In this document: positions 1 to 6,508 of the stretch, piece by piece
Position numbering within the stretch: the stretch's first letter is position 1
How the letters are laid out: each line of letters starts with the position of its first letter
Assembly (NCBI GenBank): GCA_020346205.1
Contig: CP070776.1
Location: 68,049 to 75,321, forward strand
Direction: 5' to 3'
From: Deltaproteobacteria bacterium
GTDB lineage: Bacteria > Desulfobacterota > Desulfobulbia > Desulfobulbales > BM004
DNA: 7,273 nt
Program-made: the position numbers and the translations under genes
Notes under the pieces: generated by a model
Databases searched by the model: none
The model's input: the letters and a program-made list of their open reading frames with translations, nothing else
What the model was told of the DNA's origin: nothing

Positions 1-1271
1 GAGCGGTTACCGTTGCTTTTTTCCAGGGCTTTTTGAATAAGCCCCTTTTCGAAATCTTCCAGGGAGATGCCATCGGCAGGTATATCAGGTATTTCAAGGA
101 CATCAGAGGTTTTTGCGGTCGGCAGGTTTATGTCTTCCGGATCTATGACGTTGCCTTTTCGTAAAATCAGACAGCGTTCAACTGTATTTTGCAGTTCCCT
201 GATATTTCCAGGCCATTCATACTTTTTCATGAGGTTCATGGCCTTGTCTGAAAATTTCACCCCGCGTGGCGCACCAAGCTTTTTTAAGAAATGATTTGAC
301 AGAGCAGGTATGTCTTCATCCCGCTCCCTTAAAGGTGGTATATGCAGGGGTATAACACTGAGACGGTAATAAAGGTCTTCCCGGAAGAGTCCGTTTTCCA
401 CTTCTTCCCGCAGTTCTTTGTTGGTGGCAGCAATAATCCTCACATCAACTTTTTCACTACGGTCCGAGCCGACAGATTCCACTTCCCGTTCCTGAATGGC
501 ACGTAAAAGTTTAGCCTGCATGTCCATTTTCAACTCACCTATCTCATCGAGAAATAATGTTCCCTGTGATGCAGCCTGAAAGCGTCCCTTGCGGTTGGCA
601 ATTGCTCCGGTAAAAGCACCCTTGACATGGCCGAAGAGTTCACTTTCTATAAGGTTATCAGGTATGGCAGTACAGTTGACTGCCACCATTGGTCCATCCT
701 TACGTGGGCTATGCTGATGCACAAGTCTGGCCAGAACTTCTTTCCCTGTCCCAGATTCACCGGTGATCAGGACCGTGGCTTCACTGGATGCCACCTTAAG
801 GGCTGTTTCAAGAAGCTCAGCCATGGCTGAATTAGCAGTTTCCATGCCGGAGGTGCCGGTAAGCCTATCGACCTCATCTGCAAGCTGCTGCTTTTGGGAG
901 CGTAAAGAGCGGAGTTCAAGGGCTTTGCTGCAGGAAAGCCGCAAGGTTTCGCGGTCGAAAGGCTTGGTAATGAAATTAAAGGCCCCTTCATGCATTGCTT
1001 TTACAGCCATTTCAATGGATCCGAAAGCGGTAATGACAATAACCGGGGTTTCCGGGGATTCACGTTTAATGGCAGCCAAAACTTCAAGGCCGTCCATATC
1101 TCCCAGTTTGACATCAGTTATTACAAGGTCAGGACTGCTCTTGTTAAAAAGTCTTAAGCCTTCTCGGCCAGAACTTGCTGTAGTTAGGTCAAATCCAGCT
1201 TCTGCCAGGTTATACTCGGTGACCCGCCGCAGACTTTCATCGTCGTCTATAAGAAGAATGGTGTCAGCCAT
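1..1271 (-). CDS. NtrC-family sigma-54-dependent response regulator, C-terminus cut by window edge
   Basis: Two-component response regulator that would activate RNA polymerase carrying sigma-54. The frame is open from the ATG at 1271 to the window edge (423 codons). Receiver domain, residues 4-118: acidic pocket D9-D11, phosphoacceptor D53 in ITDVKLGDMDG, T81 and K103 (ITKPF), all canonical. AAA+ domain, about 139-370: Walker A GESGTGKE at 171-178, the sigma-54 contact loop GAFTGA at 218-223, Walker B GTLFLDEIG at 237-245, the FREDLYYRL arginine-finger region at 296-304 and sensor II WPGNIREL at 353-360. The last visible residues (ALEKSNGNR) look like the start of a Fis-type helix-turn-helix, which continues off the window. 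Start choice: AAGGA lies 7 bases upstream of the ATG. The gene follows the histidine kinase by 52 bases, so the two form a cognate pair. Every catalytic residue is intact. Target genes cannot be read from the sequence. Confidence 0.96.
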   Translation of the reverse strand, partial: MADTILLIDDDESLRRVTEYNLAEAGFDLTTASSGREGLRLFNKSSPDLVITDVKLGDMDGLEVLAAIKRESPETPVIVITAFGSIEMAVKAMHEGAFNFITKPFDRETLRLSCSKALELRSLRSQKQQLADEVDRLTGTSGMETANSAMAELLETALKVASSEATVLITGESGTGKEVLARLVHQHSPRKDGPMVAVNCTAIPDNLIESELFGHVKGAFTGAIANRKGRFQAASQGTLFLDEIGELKMDMQAKLLRAIQEREVESVGSDRSEKVDVRIIAATNKELREEVENGLFREDLYYRLSVIPLHIPPLRERDEDIPALSNHFLKKLGAPRGVKFSDKAMNLMKKYEWPGNIRELQNTVERCLILRKGNVIDPEDINLPTAKTSDVLEIPDIPADGISLEDFEKGLIQKALEKSNGNR

Positions 1272-1278
1272 AAAGAAA

Positions 1279-1283
1279 TCCTT
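1279..1283 (-). promoter_or_regulatory. Ribosome binding site of the response regulator
   Basis: On the minus strand the sequence reads AAGGA followed by 7 bases and ATG. This good Shine-Dalgarno match fixes the regulator start at 1271. Confidence 0.6.
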
Positions 1284-1323
1284 ATTGATAATTAAAGGGA
1301 TTTATGATGGATATAATTCCATA

Positions 1324-2484
1324 TTATAAGTTGTTATCAATTTTTTTGAAGTCAGATGCAGTCTGTTTTTTTACTGCTTTGCCGGAATATTGTTCAGGCA
1401 GTGAGACAGTGAAGCAGGCCCCACCCCTCTCAGCATCAGTTATTGTGAGCTCTCCTCCATAGCTTTCAACAATTTTTTTGCTGATGGATAACCCCAGGCC
1501 GGTGCCTCCCTCTTTGGTAGAGTAAAATGGCTCAAAAATTGTTTCTTTAAATTCATCTGCTATACCTGCTCCATTATCAGTAACTGAAACAGTAAACACA
1601 TGGCCATTTTTTGCTGTCTCAATAATGATTTCCCCTTTGGAGGGCGAGGCATCTATTGCATTTAAAATGAGATTGAGAAAAACCTGAGAAAACTTGTCTC
1701 CGGCAACCTTAAAGGATTTTCCAGTTTCCCAGCCAGATACAGTGAGGTTGATGCTTTTCTTCCGTAACTCACTTGCAAGAAGATTTGTAACGCGATCAAT
1801 CACCTGGGAGACGGGTTCAGTTACTGCCTCTTCTCTTTTATCACCCTGTATACCGCGGCGCGAAAACTGTAATACTTCTTCAACAGTGTTGTTGAGTCTG
1901 GTTGTCTCCTTTAACAGGATCTCAACAAATTCCCTTTTGGGGTGATCCTTGGGGAACTCGTCAAGCAGGATCTCTGCAGTGCCCTTGATTGATGAAAGAG
2001 GATTTTTTATTTCATGGGCAAGAGAGGCCGAAAGTTGACCCAGAGCCGACAGTTTCTGTGCAGCGCTCAGCTGTTCCTCAACTTCAATTAAAATTTGTGT
2101 TTCCCTGTGCAACTTATCGTAGGATTTCTCCAGTTTTTCCGATAAGTCTTTATAGCGCTGACGCAGACTGGTTTCCCGGCCAGCAATAATTCCTGTGACT
2201 GTGCCTGCAGCAAGGTAAAGTACTATCTCAGTCAACTCGCTCAGGTAGGTTCCGGTTCCCTCGCCGATATAGAGAAGCACATGGGGAATGAAAGCAATTG
2301 AAGACATAACCGCCAGCACTAGACCACCCCAGACACCAAACCATATCGCTCCAAGGACAATAGGGAAATAGCTCAGCCGTCTGTACATGTCGTGATAGAA
2401 GATCTGGTAACCAGGTGTGGAAAAATGTAAAAAGCCAATGCCGATTACAATTAAAACGAGAATGACAAAAAGAAATTTTCTCAT
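1324..2484 (-). CDS. Membrane-bound sensor histidine kinase, NtrB/HisKA type
   Basis: Sensor kinase of 386 residues, probably the partner of the downstream NtrC-type regulator. The N-terminus has hydrophobic segments at about 3-20, 38-60, 62-73 and 85-101, with only short loops, so there is no folded periplasmic sensor domain. The signal is more likely sensed in or near the membrane, or in the cytoplasm. A charged heptad-like linker follows at about 103-150. The HisKA dimerisation helix carries the phosphorylated His157 in LAHEIKNPLSSIKG. The HATPase domain has the N box NLILNAID (271-278), G1 DNGAGI (303-308), the F box FEPFYSTKEGG (318-327) and G2 GGTGLGLSI (326-334). All kinase boxes are complete. 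No PAS domain is visible. The ATG at 2484 leads straight into a signal-anchor-like sequence, although the Shine-Dalgarno match before it is poor. Confidence 0.95.
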   Translation of the reverse strand: MRKFLFVILVLIVIGIGFLHFSTPGYQIFYHDMYRRLSYFPIVLGAIWFGVWGGLVLAVMSSIAFIPHVLLYIGEGTGTYLSELTEIVLYLAAGTVTGIIAGRETSLRQRYKDLSEKLEKSYDKLHRETQILIEVEEQLSAAQKLSALGQLSASLAHEIKNPLSSIKGTAEILLDEFPKDHPKREFVEILLKETTRLNNTVEEVLQFSRRGIQGDKREEAVTEPVSQVIDRVTNLLASELRKKSINLTVSGWETGKSFKVAGDKFSQVFLNLILNAIDASPSKGEIIIETAKNGHVFTVSVTDNGAGIADEFKETIFEPFYSTKEGGTGLGLSISKKIVESYGGELTITDAERGGACFTVSLPEQYSGKAVKKQTASDFKKIDNNL

Positions 2485-2568
2485 AAGTTCACTAAATATA
2501 AGATGCAGACATATGAATATTAAGTCAGTCCAATATTACTATAATGTTTCTATTACTGTGTAACCATG

Positions 2569-2631
2569 GCTAATTTAGCTAATAAGGCACATACTGTACC
2601 CGGGCCGCAAGAATTTTTTTAAAATTAGCTA
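2569..2631. repeat. AT-rich inverted repeats between dctM and the kinase gene
   Basis: GCTAATTT at 2569-2576 is the inverse of AAATTAGC at 2622-2629. The overlapping TAGCTAAT at 2576-2583 is the inverse of ATTAGCTA at 2624-2631, which includes the dctM stop codon. The left copies abut, so two alternative 8-bp stems with loops of about 40-45 bases could form. No GC-rich stem with a T-tract follows, so this is not a convincing Rho-independent terminator. It may be an operator, an mRNA end structure or chance in AT-rich DNA. The rest of the 144-base gap (2485-2628) holds no gene and no clear promoter. Confidence 0.3.
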
Positions 2632-3897
2632 TCCCCAGAGATTTACCAGAAACAGGCTAAGGAGCGGGAAATATGTGATTATTATCAGGGTGATCATAAG
2701 GAGCGCCAGAAAGGGTAACGTTGCACGGTAAAGGGTGACCACGGATTTTTCAAAGCGGTAACTGGCAAGAAAAAGATTTAGACCGACAGGAGGTGTGCAA
2801 TAGCCGATCTGCAGATTAGTCAGGAAAATGATACCAAGGTGGACCAGGTTAACGCCATATGCTTCAGCAATGGGGATTATGATGGGTACGACCAGAACCA
2901 GTGCTGAGAAGATATCTAGCATGGATCCAACGATGAGGAGGAAGATATTAAGCAGCAGCAAAAAGGTATACTTGCTAGAGATATACTCCCTGATCAATTC
3001 AAAGAGACGCATGGGCACCTCTTGGTCAACAAGATAATTTGTTGTTGCCATTGAAGCAGCTAGAACTACAAGGATCCCTCCGAATAACACCATGCTCTGT
3101 ATCATGATTTTAGGTAGTTTTTTTATGGGGATATCCCTGTATATGAAGACTTCGACAATAAGGACATAAAGGGCCGTTACTGCGGCAGCTTCGCCTGCCA
3201 CAAAAATTCCACCGTAAATACCTCCCAGGACAATAATCGGCAGAGGCAACTCCCAGGCAGCATCTTTCAGTCCGGCAAGCATGTCTTTATGGGTCGGTTT
3301 TTCCTGCTCCTTTGATTGTCGGGTAGGCCCTTTGGCCATACTGTAAGCAACAAGGAGAATGAGCATGAGGATGCCGGGGAGAATGCCGGCCAGAAATAGT
3401 TGATCAATCCTGGTTTCTGAAATAACACCGTAAAGAATGAGCGGCAGACTTGGAGGGAAAAGAAGCCCGAGGCTTCCGGAAGAGGTAATGAGCCCCAATG
3501 AAAAACGCTCTGAATAGTTATCCTTGATAAGGGCAGGATAGAGCAGACCGCCAATGGCAAAGATAGTAACACCGGAAGCACCTGTAAAAGCTGTAAATAT
3601 TGCGCAGACTATGAGAGAAACCACAGCCAGCCCGCCGGGCATCCAGCCGAGCAGAACCTGTGACAGGCGAAGCAGCCTCTGGGGCGTGCCGCTTTCAGCC
3701 AAAAGGGTGCCGGCAAAGATGAACAGCGGCAAAGAGAGCAGCAGAGGTGTATCTGAAAGCCGGGACATCTCAATAATGACCACCGAAAGATCAATTTCAA
3801 TGGAATAAAAAGAAAGCAGTGCCAGAGCAGATATGACAACGAATAGAGGTGTCCCAAGAATTGCCAGAAAAAAAATGAATATTTTGCTGAGACCCAT
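2629..3897 (-). CDS. dctM: TRAP transporter large permease subunit DctM
   Basis: Large integral membrane subunit of a tripartite ATP-independent periplasmic transporter. It forms the ion-coupled transport path and works with DctQ and the periplasmic binding protein. Its 422 residues match the usual DctM length, and the protein is hydrophobic throughout with about 12 membrane segments or re-entrant hairpins. Family signatures are present: PLFIFAGTLL (57-66), GASGVTIFAIGG (106-117), the hairpin SSGSLGLLFPPSLP (139-152), GEAAAVTALYVLIV (235-248), MLDIFSALVLVVPI (326-339) and NLQIGYCTPPVGLNLF (361-376). The TPPVG hairpin is the mirror of the earlier FPPS hairpin, as expected from the family's internal repeat. 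A charged cytoplasmic linker lies at about 188-212. The start is 12 bases after the dctQ stop, with GAGG 10 bases upstream. Dependence on Na+ is inferred from the family. Confidence 0.96.
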   Translation of the reverse strand: MGLSKIFIFFLAILGTPLFVVISALALLSFYSIEIDLSVVIIEMSRLSDTPLLLSLPLFIFAGTLLAESGTPQRLLRLSQVLLGWMPGGLAVVSLIVCAIFTAFTGASGVTIFAIGGLLYPALIKDNYSERFSLGLITSSGSLGLLFPPSLPLILYGVISETRIDQLFLAGILPGILMLILLVAYSMAKGPTRQSKEQEKPTHKDMLAGLKDAAWELPLPIIVLGGIYGGIFVAGEAAAVTALYVLIVEVFIYRDIPIKKLPKIMIQSMVLFGGILVVLAASMATTNYLVDQEVPMRLFELIREYISSKYTFLLLLNIFLLIVGSMLDIFSALVLVVPIIIPIAEAYGVNLVHLGIIFLTNLQIGYCTPPVGLNLFLASYRFEKSVVTLYRATLPFLALLMITLIIITYFPLLSLFLVNLWG

Positions 3898-3909
3898 TTT
3901 TATTTGGCC

Positions 3910-4422
3910 TCAATTGGATGTTGGTGGGTGTGAAAAGACCAAGCCCAGGTTGTTAAAAGTCAGGATGAGGAAGCGAAGTGAAATAACAGCAAAAGCCAGT
4001 GGAAAAACAAGATTCAGGCCCCAGGAAGGAATATCAAGTAAACCTCTGCCGCCATAAGTCGCTTCATCGCGAACAAAGTTGATAGCAGCATAGGTGAGAA
4101 CCGAGCATACCCCTGCTGAAAAAAGATTGAGCAGAACCTGGAGCCAGGGCTTAAGTCGGTCAGGCAGCAGATGCGAGATAATATCAATGGTGATGTGCTT
4201 GCAGTTTTTGGTGGCTACGGCAGCACCGAACAAGCCTGCCCAGAGCACCATATAGCGCAGAAGAGGATCGGCCCAGACAAAACCACCTGAGAAAAAGAAC
4301 CTTAAAAATATCTGCACACAGGCCAAAATAATCATGGCAGTGAGCAGTAAACAAAGAAAGGTCTCCTCTATCCAGGAAACTGTTTTTAAGATAAGAGAGA
4401 AGGTTTTTTTAAATTGGCTCAT
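3910..4422 (-). CDS. dctQ: TRAP transporter small permease subunit DctQ
   Basis: Small membrane subunit that pairs with DctM, 170 residues from the ATG at 4422. It has four hydrophobic segments, about 21-43, 55-73, 93-113 and 128-160. DctQ signatures are LLRYMVLWAGLFGAA followed by KHITIDI, and later IPSWGLNLVFPLAFAVISL. An in-frame ATG exists at 4470, which would add 16 residues and overlap tatP by 38 bases. The shorter start is preferred because it lies 10 bases past the tatP stop, like the other junctions in this operon, and because the extension (RSFAVLRLQTSKVFY) looks like antisense-style coding rather than a DctQ N-terminus. The ribosome site for 4422 is weak (AGTAAAG), so translational coupling to tatP is likely. 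Q and M are separate proteins here; many TRAP systems fuse them. Confidence 0.93.
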   Translation of the reverse strand: MSQFKKTFSLILKTVSWIEETFLCLLLTAMIILACVQIFLRFFFSGGFVWADPLLRYMVLWAGLFGAAVATKNCKHITIDIISHLLPDRLKPWLQVLLNLFSAGVCSVLTYAAINFVRDEATYGGRGLLDIPSWGLNLVFPLAFAVISLRFLILTFNNLGLVFSHPPTSN

Positions 4423-4432
4423 GTAAAAGACT

Positions 4433-5464
4433 TTACTGGTTTGCAGTCTGAGTACTGCGAAACTTCTCAAGGTGTTCTACGGCCTCTTCGTAAATACCCT
4501 TGGAAAAGGCATCTCCAACCAGTTTTCCCACTGTCATTTCCCTGTAGTTCAGTAATTCTGTCCTGGATTCTGGAGTGAGTTTAACCAGGGAAATATCATT
4601 ATTTTGAAGGACCTGTAGAGCTTCATCATTACTTTGCCTGGTATCGGTGAGCAGTTTGTCAAAATGTTTCTTGGCAACCGAACGCATCATCTGGGCATAA
4701 TCAGCCGGCAATTTGGAAAAAGTTTTTTTGTCAAGAAGAAAGGCCCCGTAAGCGTACACAAAGGGAATGTCTGTGATATAGGAAATTCGTGTAAACCATT
4801 GCATGACAATGGAGCCGTATAAAGAATTAAAGGCGGTATCGATTAAACCGGTCTGCAGAGAAGTAAGTACATCAGGAATTGACAAAGGTATGGGGGTCAG
4901 GCCAACAGACTCAAGCAGTGCTTGACTTATAGGATCTCCTTCAGGGGCCCATGCCTTACTTTTTTTCAGCTCGTCCAGGGTGGTGATCGGTTTTTGAGAC
5001 ATGGTATATATGAAACCAACCTCGGACAATGCCATAAGAACCAGGTTTTTTTTGTCAAATTCTTTTTGTAGTCTTGGGTAAAGTTTATCCCTTAATACGT
5101 CAACCTCTTCATATGAGTTAAAGAAAAAGGGTATTCCAAGTATCCTGAAGTCAGGAACAACCTCACTAATACCGGTCATGGTAAAACCGCCGCCATTGAG
5201 CTGCCCAACCCGCATTTTCCGGTACATGGCCCTGTCATCACCCATGACACCGCCGGCATAAATTTTAAATCCGATTTCACCACCGCTTTTTTCTGTAACT
5301 TCACTGGCGAAGTCCCGGAACCTTTTAGCCCAAACGCTTCCTTCCGGAGCCAGAGAGGCGACCTTGAAAGTATACTTGGATCTCCCAGCCTGTGCTTTTA
5401 CAGCAGGAGAGACAAGGAAAAATGCGATAAGTACTAAGCCGGTTAATTTATAAAGAGTTTTCAT
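4433..5464 (-). CDS. tatP: TRAP transporter periplasmic binding protein, TatP-like DctP family
   Basis: Periplasmic substrate-binding protein of 343 residues. It is exported by a Sec signal peptide: basic MKTLYK, a hydrophobic core at 7-20 and probable cleavage after A26 (AQA). The DctP fold is recognisable from KVASLAPEGSVWAKRF (34-49), IYAGGVMGDDRAMYRKMRVGQL (68-89 region) and LQTGLIDTAFNS (203-214). Ordinary TRAP binding proteins such as SiaP have an Arg in a KGLKLRVP-type motif that clamps the ligand carboxylate. The aligned segment here is K170-A-W172-A-P174, so the Arg is replaced by Trp. Together with the neighbouring TatT-like gene, this places the protein in the TatP type known from Treponema pallidum Tp0957, whose cleft is hydrophobic. 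The ligand is unknown. The gene starts 12 bases after the tatT stop, with only a weak ribosome site. Confidence 0.93.
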   Translation of the reverse strand: MKTLYKLTGLVLIAFFLVSPAVKAQAGRSKYTFKVASLAPEGSVWAKRFRDFASEVTEKSGGEIGFKIYAGGVMGDDRAMYRKMRVGQLNGGGFTMTGISEVVPDFRILGIPFFFNSYEEVDVLRDKLYPRLQKEFDKKNLVLMALSEVGFIYTMSQKPITTLDELKKSKAWAPEGDPISQALLESVGLTPIPLSIPDVLTSLQTGLIDTAFNSLYGSIVMQWFTRISYITDIPFVYAYGAFLLDKKTFSKLPADYAQMMRSVAKKHFDKLLTDTRQSNDEALQVLQNNDISLVKLTPESRTELLNYREMTVGKLVGDAFSKGIYEEAVEHLEKFRSTQTANQ

Positions 5465-5476
5465 AACACTTATTAT

Positions 5477-6352
5477 TTAAAAGAATTCATCGACCTGGTC
5501 GATGAGTTTTTGAGCTTTTACTTTGGCCAGTTTATTGCTTGAGGCCATTTCTGAATCAGTCAATGGCTGTTCAATCACTTCTGTTAAAAGTTTGAGGTAA
5601 AGTTCCCGGTCAAACATTAAGCGGGCGTAAGTTTCTGCATAAGCAACATGCGTAAGCAGAAATAACCTATTGTTAAGGGCAAGGGCCCTTTCAAAGTGCT
5701 TGCGGCTTACTTCAGGTTTGCCACCATAAATCTGGGGACGACTGCCGTAATATGACCCAAGAAAAATATGTGCGCCGCCGTAGTAAAATGATTCATCGAG
5801 TTCCACGACCCTGAGCATAATGAGCTCCACAATGGGGAGATCGGCCATGGCAGCAGGAGCGCCATCCTGGTACTGTATCCATGTGGCCCATCCGTAGGCA
5901 CCCCAGAATAAATATCCAACTTTGGTTGGAGGGATCCTGGCAAGAGCTGCTTCCATCTCGGTCAGATTCAGGCCGTTTAAACTCTCCAGGCCAGGCAACT
6001 GGTTGATGATGCTGATACCATAATCCCTTGCCTTGGTACTCATATTAACAGCCCGTTCAATTTTGCCGTCTTCATAAAGGGTCGTGGCATAAGCTCCATA
6101 AGCCTTGGTTGCAGCCATCAGCAGACGCACATTGTCCGGGTCGCCAGCAATAAGTCCGTCAAGTATGAGAAGCAGGGAAGGAGCGCCTTCTTGCAGCAAC
6201 TCCAGATCAGTCTGTTTTTGTAATGAAAGTGTTAACGGGTCCAGGAGAGGATCGACAACCAGGGAAGTGCAGCCGCTGCTGAACAGAAATATCAGCGCTG
6301 CAAGTAAAAAGTTGCTAAGGGTTGATATTATTGCTTTTCGCATCATTATCAT
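5477..6352 (-). CDS. tatT: TatT-family TPR lipoprotein, TRAP accessory component
   Basis: Accessory periplasmic lipoprotein of 291 residues, resembling the TatT family (T. pallidum Tp0956), which forms a trimer with a pore and binds the TRAP binding protein TatP. The N-terminus is a lipoprotein signal peptide: R5-K6, a hydrophobic stretch at 7-24 and lipobox FSSG-C28, so Cys28 should be lipidated. The mature part is helical, with TPR-like hairpins: DPDNVRLLMAATKAYGAYA (about 71-89) and a later GGAHIFLGSYYGSRPQIYGG region, then KHFERALALN. The GGAHxFLGxYYxSRP pattern is what I recall as typical of TatT proteins. It is first in the transporter operon. Start codons at 6352, 6346 and 6343 are all possible and none has a good ribosome site; the choice changes only the signal peptide's first residues. 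Identity is from remembered family patterns plus context. Confidence 0.9.
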   Translation of the reverse strand: MIMMRKAIISTLSNFLLAALIFLFSSGCTSLVVDPLLDPLTLSLQKQTDLELLQEGAPSLLLILDGLIAGDPDNVRLLMAATKAYGAYATTLYEDGKIERAVNMSTKARDYGISIINQLPGLESLNGLNLTEMEAALARIPPTKVGYLFWGAYGWATWIQYQDGAPAAMADLPIVELIMLRVVELDESFYYGGAHIFLGSYYGSRPQIYGGKPEVSRKHFERALALNNRLFLLTHVAYAETYARLMFDRELYLKLLTEVIEQPLTDSEMASSNKLAKVKAQKLIDQVDEFF

Positions 6353-6368
6353 GTTTGATAACAGTTAT

Positions 6369-6394
6369 AACGAGGCAGATAATTATTTCTCGTT
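6369..6394. repeat. Inverted repeat in the tatT leader
   Basis: AACGAG at 6369-6374 and CTCGTT at 6389-6394 are perfect 6-base inverse copies around a 14-base AT-rich centre. The repeat lies 17-42 bases upstream of the tatT start, so it could be a leader hairpin or a two-fold regulator site. The 8-base palindrome GTTATAAC (6364-6371) overlaps its left edge. Confidence 0.3.
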
Positions 6395-6406
6395 TTGTAG
6401 TTACAA
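6395..6406. promoter_or_regulatory. Candidate operator palindrome TTGTA-GT-TACAA
   Basis: Two perfect 5-base arms flank a 2-base centre in the divergent tatT/LOG intergenic region, immediately next to the AACGAG/CTCGTT repeat. The size suits a dimeric repressor or activator. The binding protein is unknown, and short AT-rich palindromes also arise by chance. Confidence 0.3.
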
Positions 6407-6429
6407 TAAGTATTTGCACCAAATAAACA

Positions 6430-6459
6430 AGTTTAGTGAAATATAGTGTGATGTGTCAA
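6430..6459 (-). promoter_or_regulatory. Candidate sigma-70 promoter for the tatT-tatP-dctQ-dctM operon
   Basis: On the minus strand a perfect -35 TTGACA (6459-6454) is followed by an 18-base spacer and TAAACT (6435-6430), a 4-of-6 match to TATAAT. Transcription would start near 6423, giving a leader of about 70 bases that includes both palindromic elements. The -10 match is mediocre. I found no GG-N10-GC sigma-54 site on this strand in the intergenic region. Confidence 0.35.
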
Positions 6460-6495
6460 GAATGAAAGAAAATTGCTGTTGATTATTCTTGCCAG

Positions 6496-6503
6496 GGAAG
6501 GAG
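6496..6503 (+). promoter_or_regulatory. Strong ribosome binding site deciding the LOG-like start
   Basis: GGAAGGAG lies 5 bases before the ATG at 6509. It lies inside the longer open frame that begins at 6473, which shows that the upstream ATG is not the real start. Confidence 0.85.
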
Positions 6504-6508
6504 TGAAA

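Noticed and set aside
763..1329. Plus-strand open frame of 188 codons opposite the response regulator.
   Set aside because: It lies antisense to an intact, motif-complete NtrC-type gene. Its Ser/Arg-rich translation is typical of an antisense shadow, and it has no recognisable domain.
2587..2601. Possible sigma-54 promoter for the kinase gene on the minus strand (GG-N10-GC within GGGTACAGTATGTGC).
   Set aside because: Only the GG and GC spacing plus a few other bases match TGGCAC-N5-TTGC, and a GG-N10-GC hit is expected by chance about once in 256 positions. The site would be worth testing if the regulator proves autoregulatory, but it is too weak to annotate.
4423..4470. Longer dctQ start at 4470 overlapping the end of tatP by 38 bases.
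   Set aside because: The extra 16 residues do not look like a DctQ N-terminus, and the ATG at 4422 gives a 10-base gap like the other junctions in the operon.
6473..6508. Twelve-residue N-terminal extension of the LOG-like protein starting at 6473.
   Set aside because: The strong ribosome site GGAAGGAG lies within this extension, and the protein fold begins right after the ATG at 6509.
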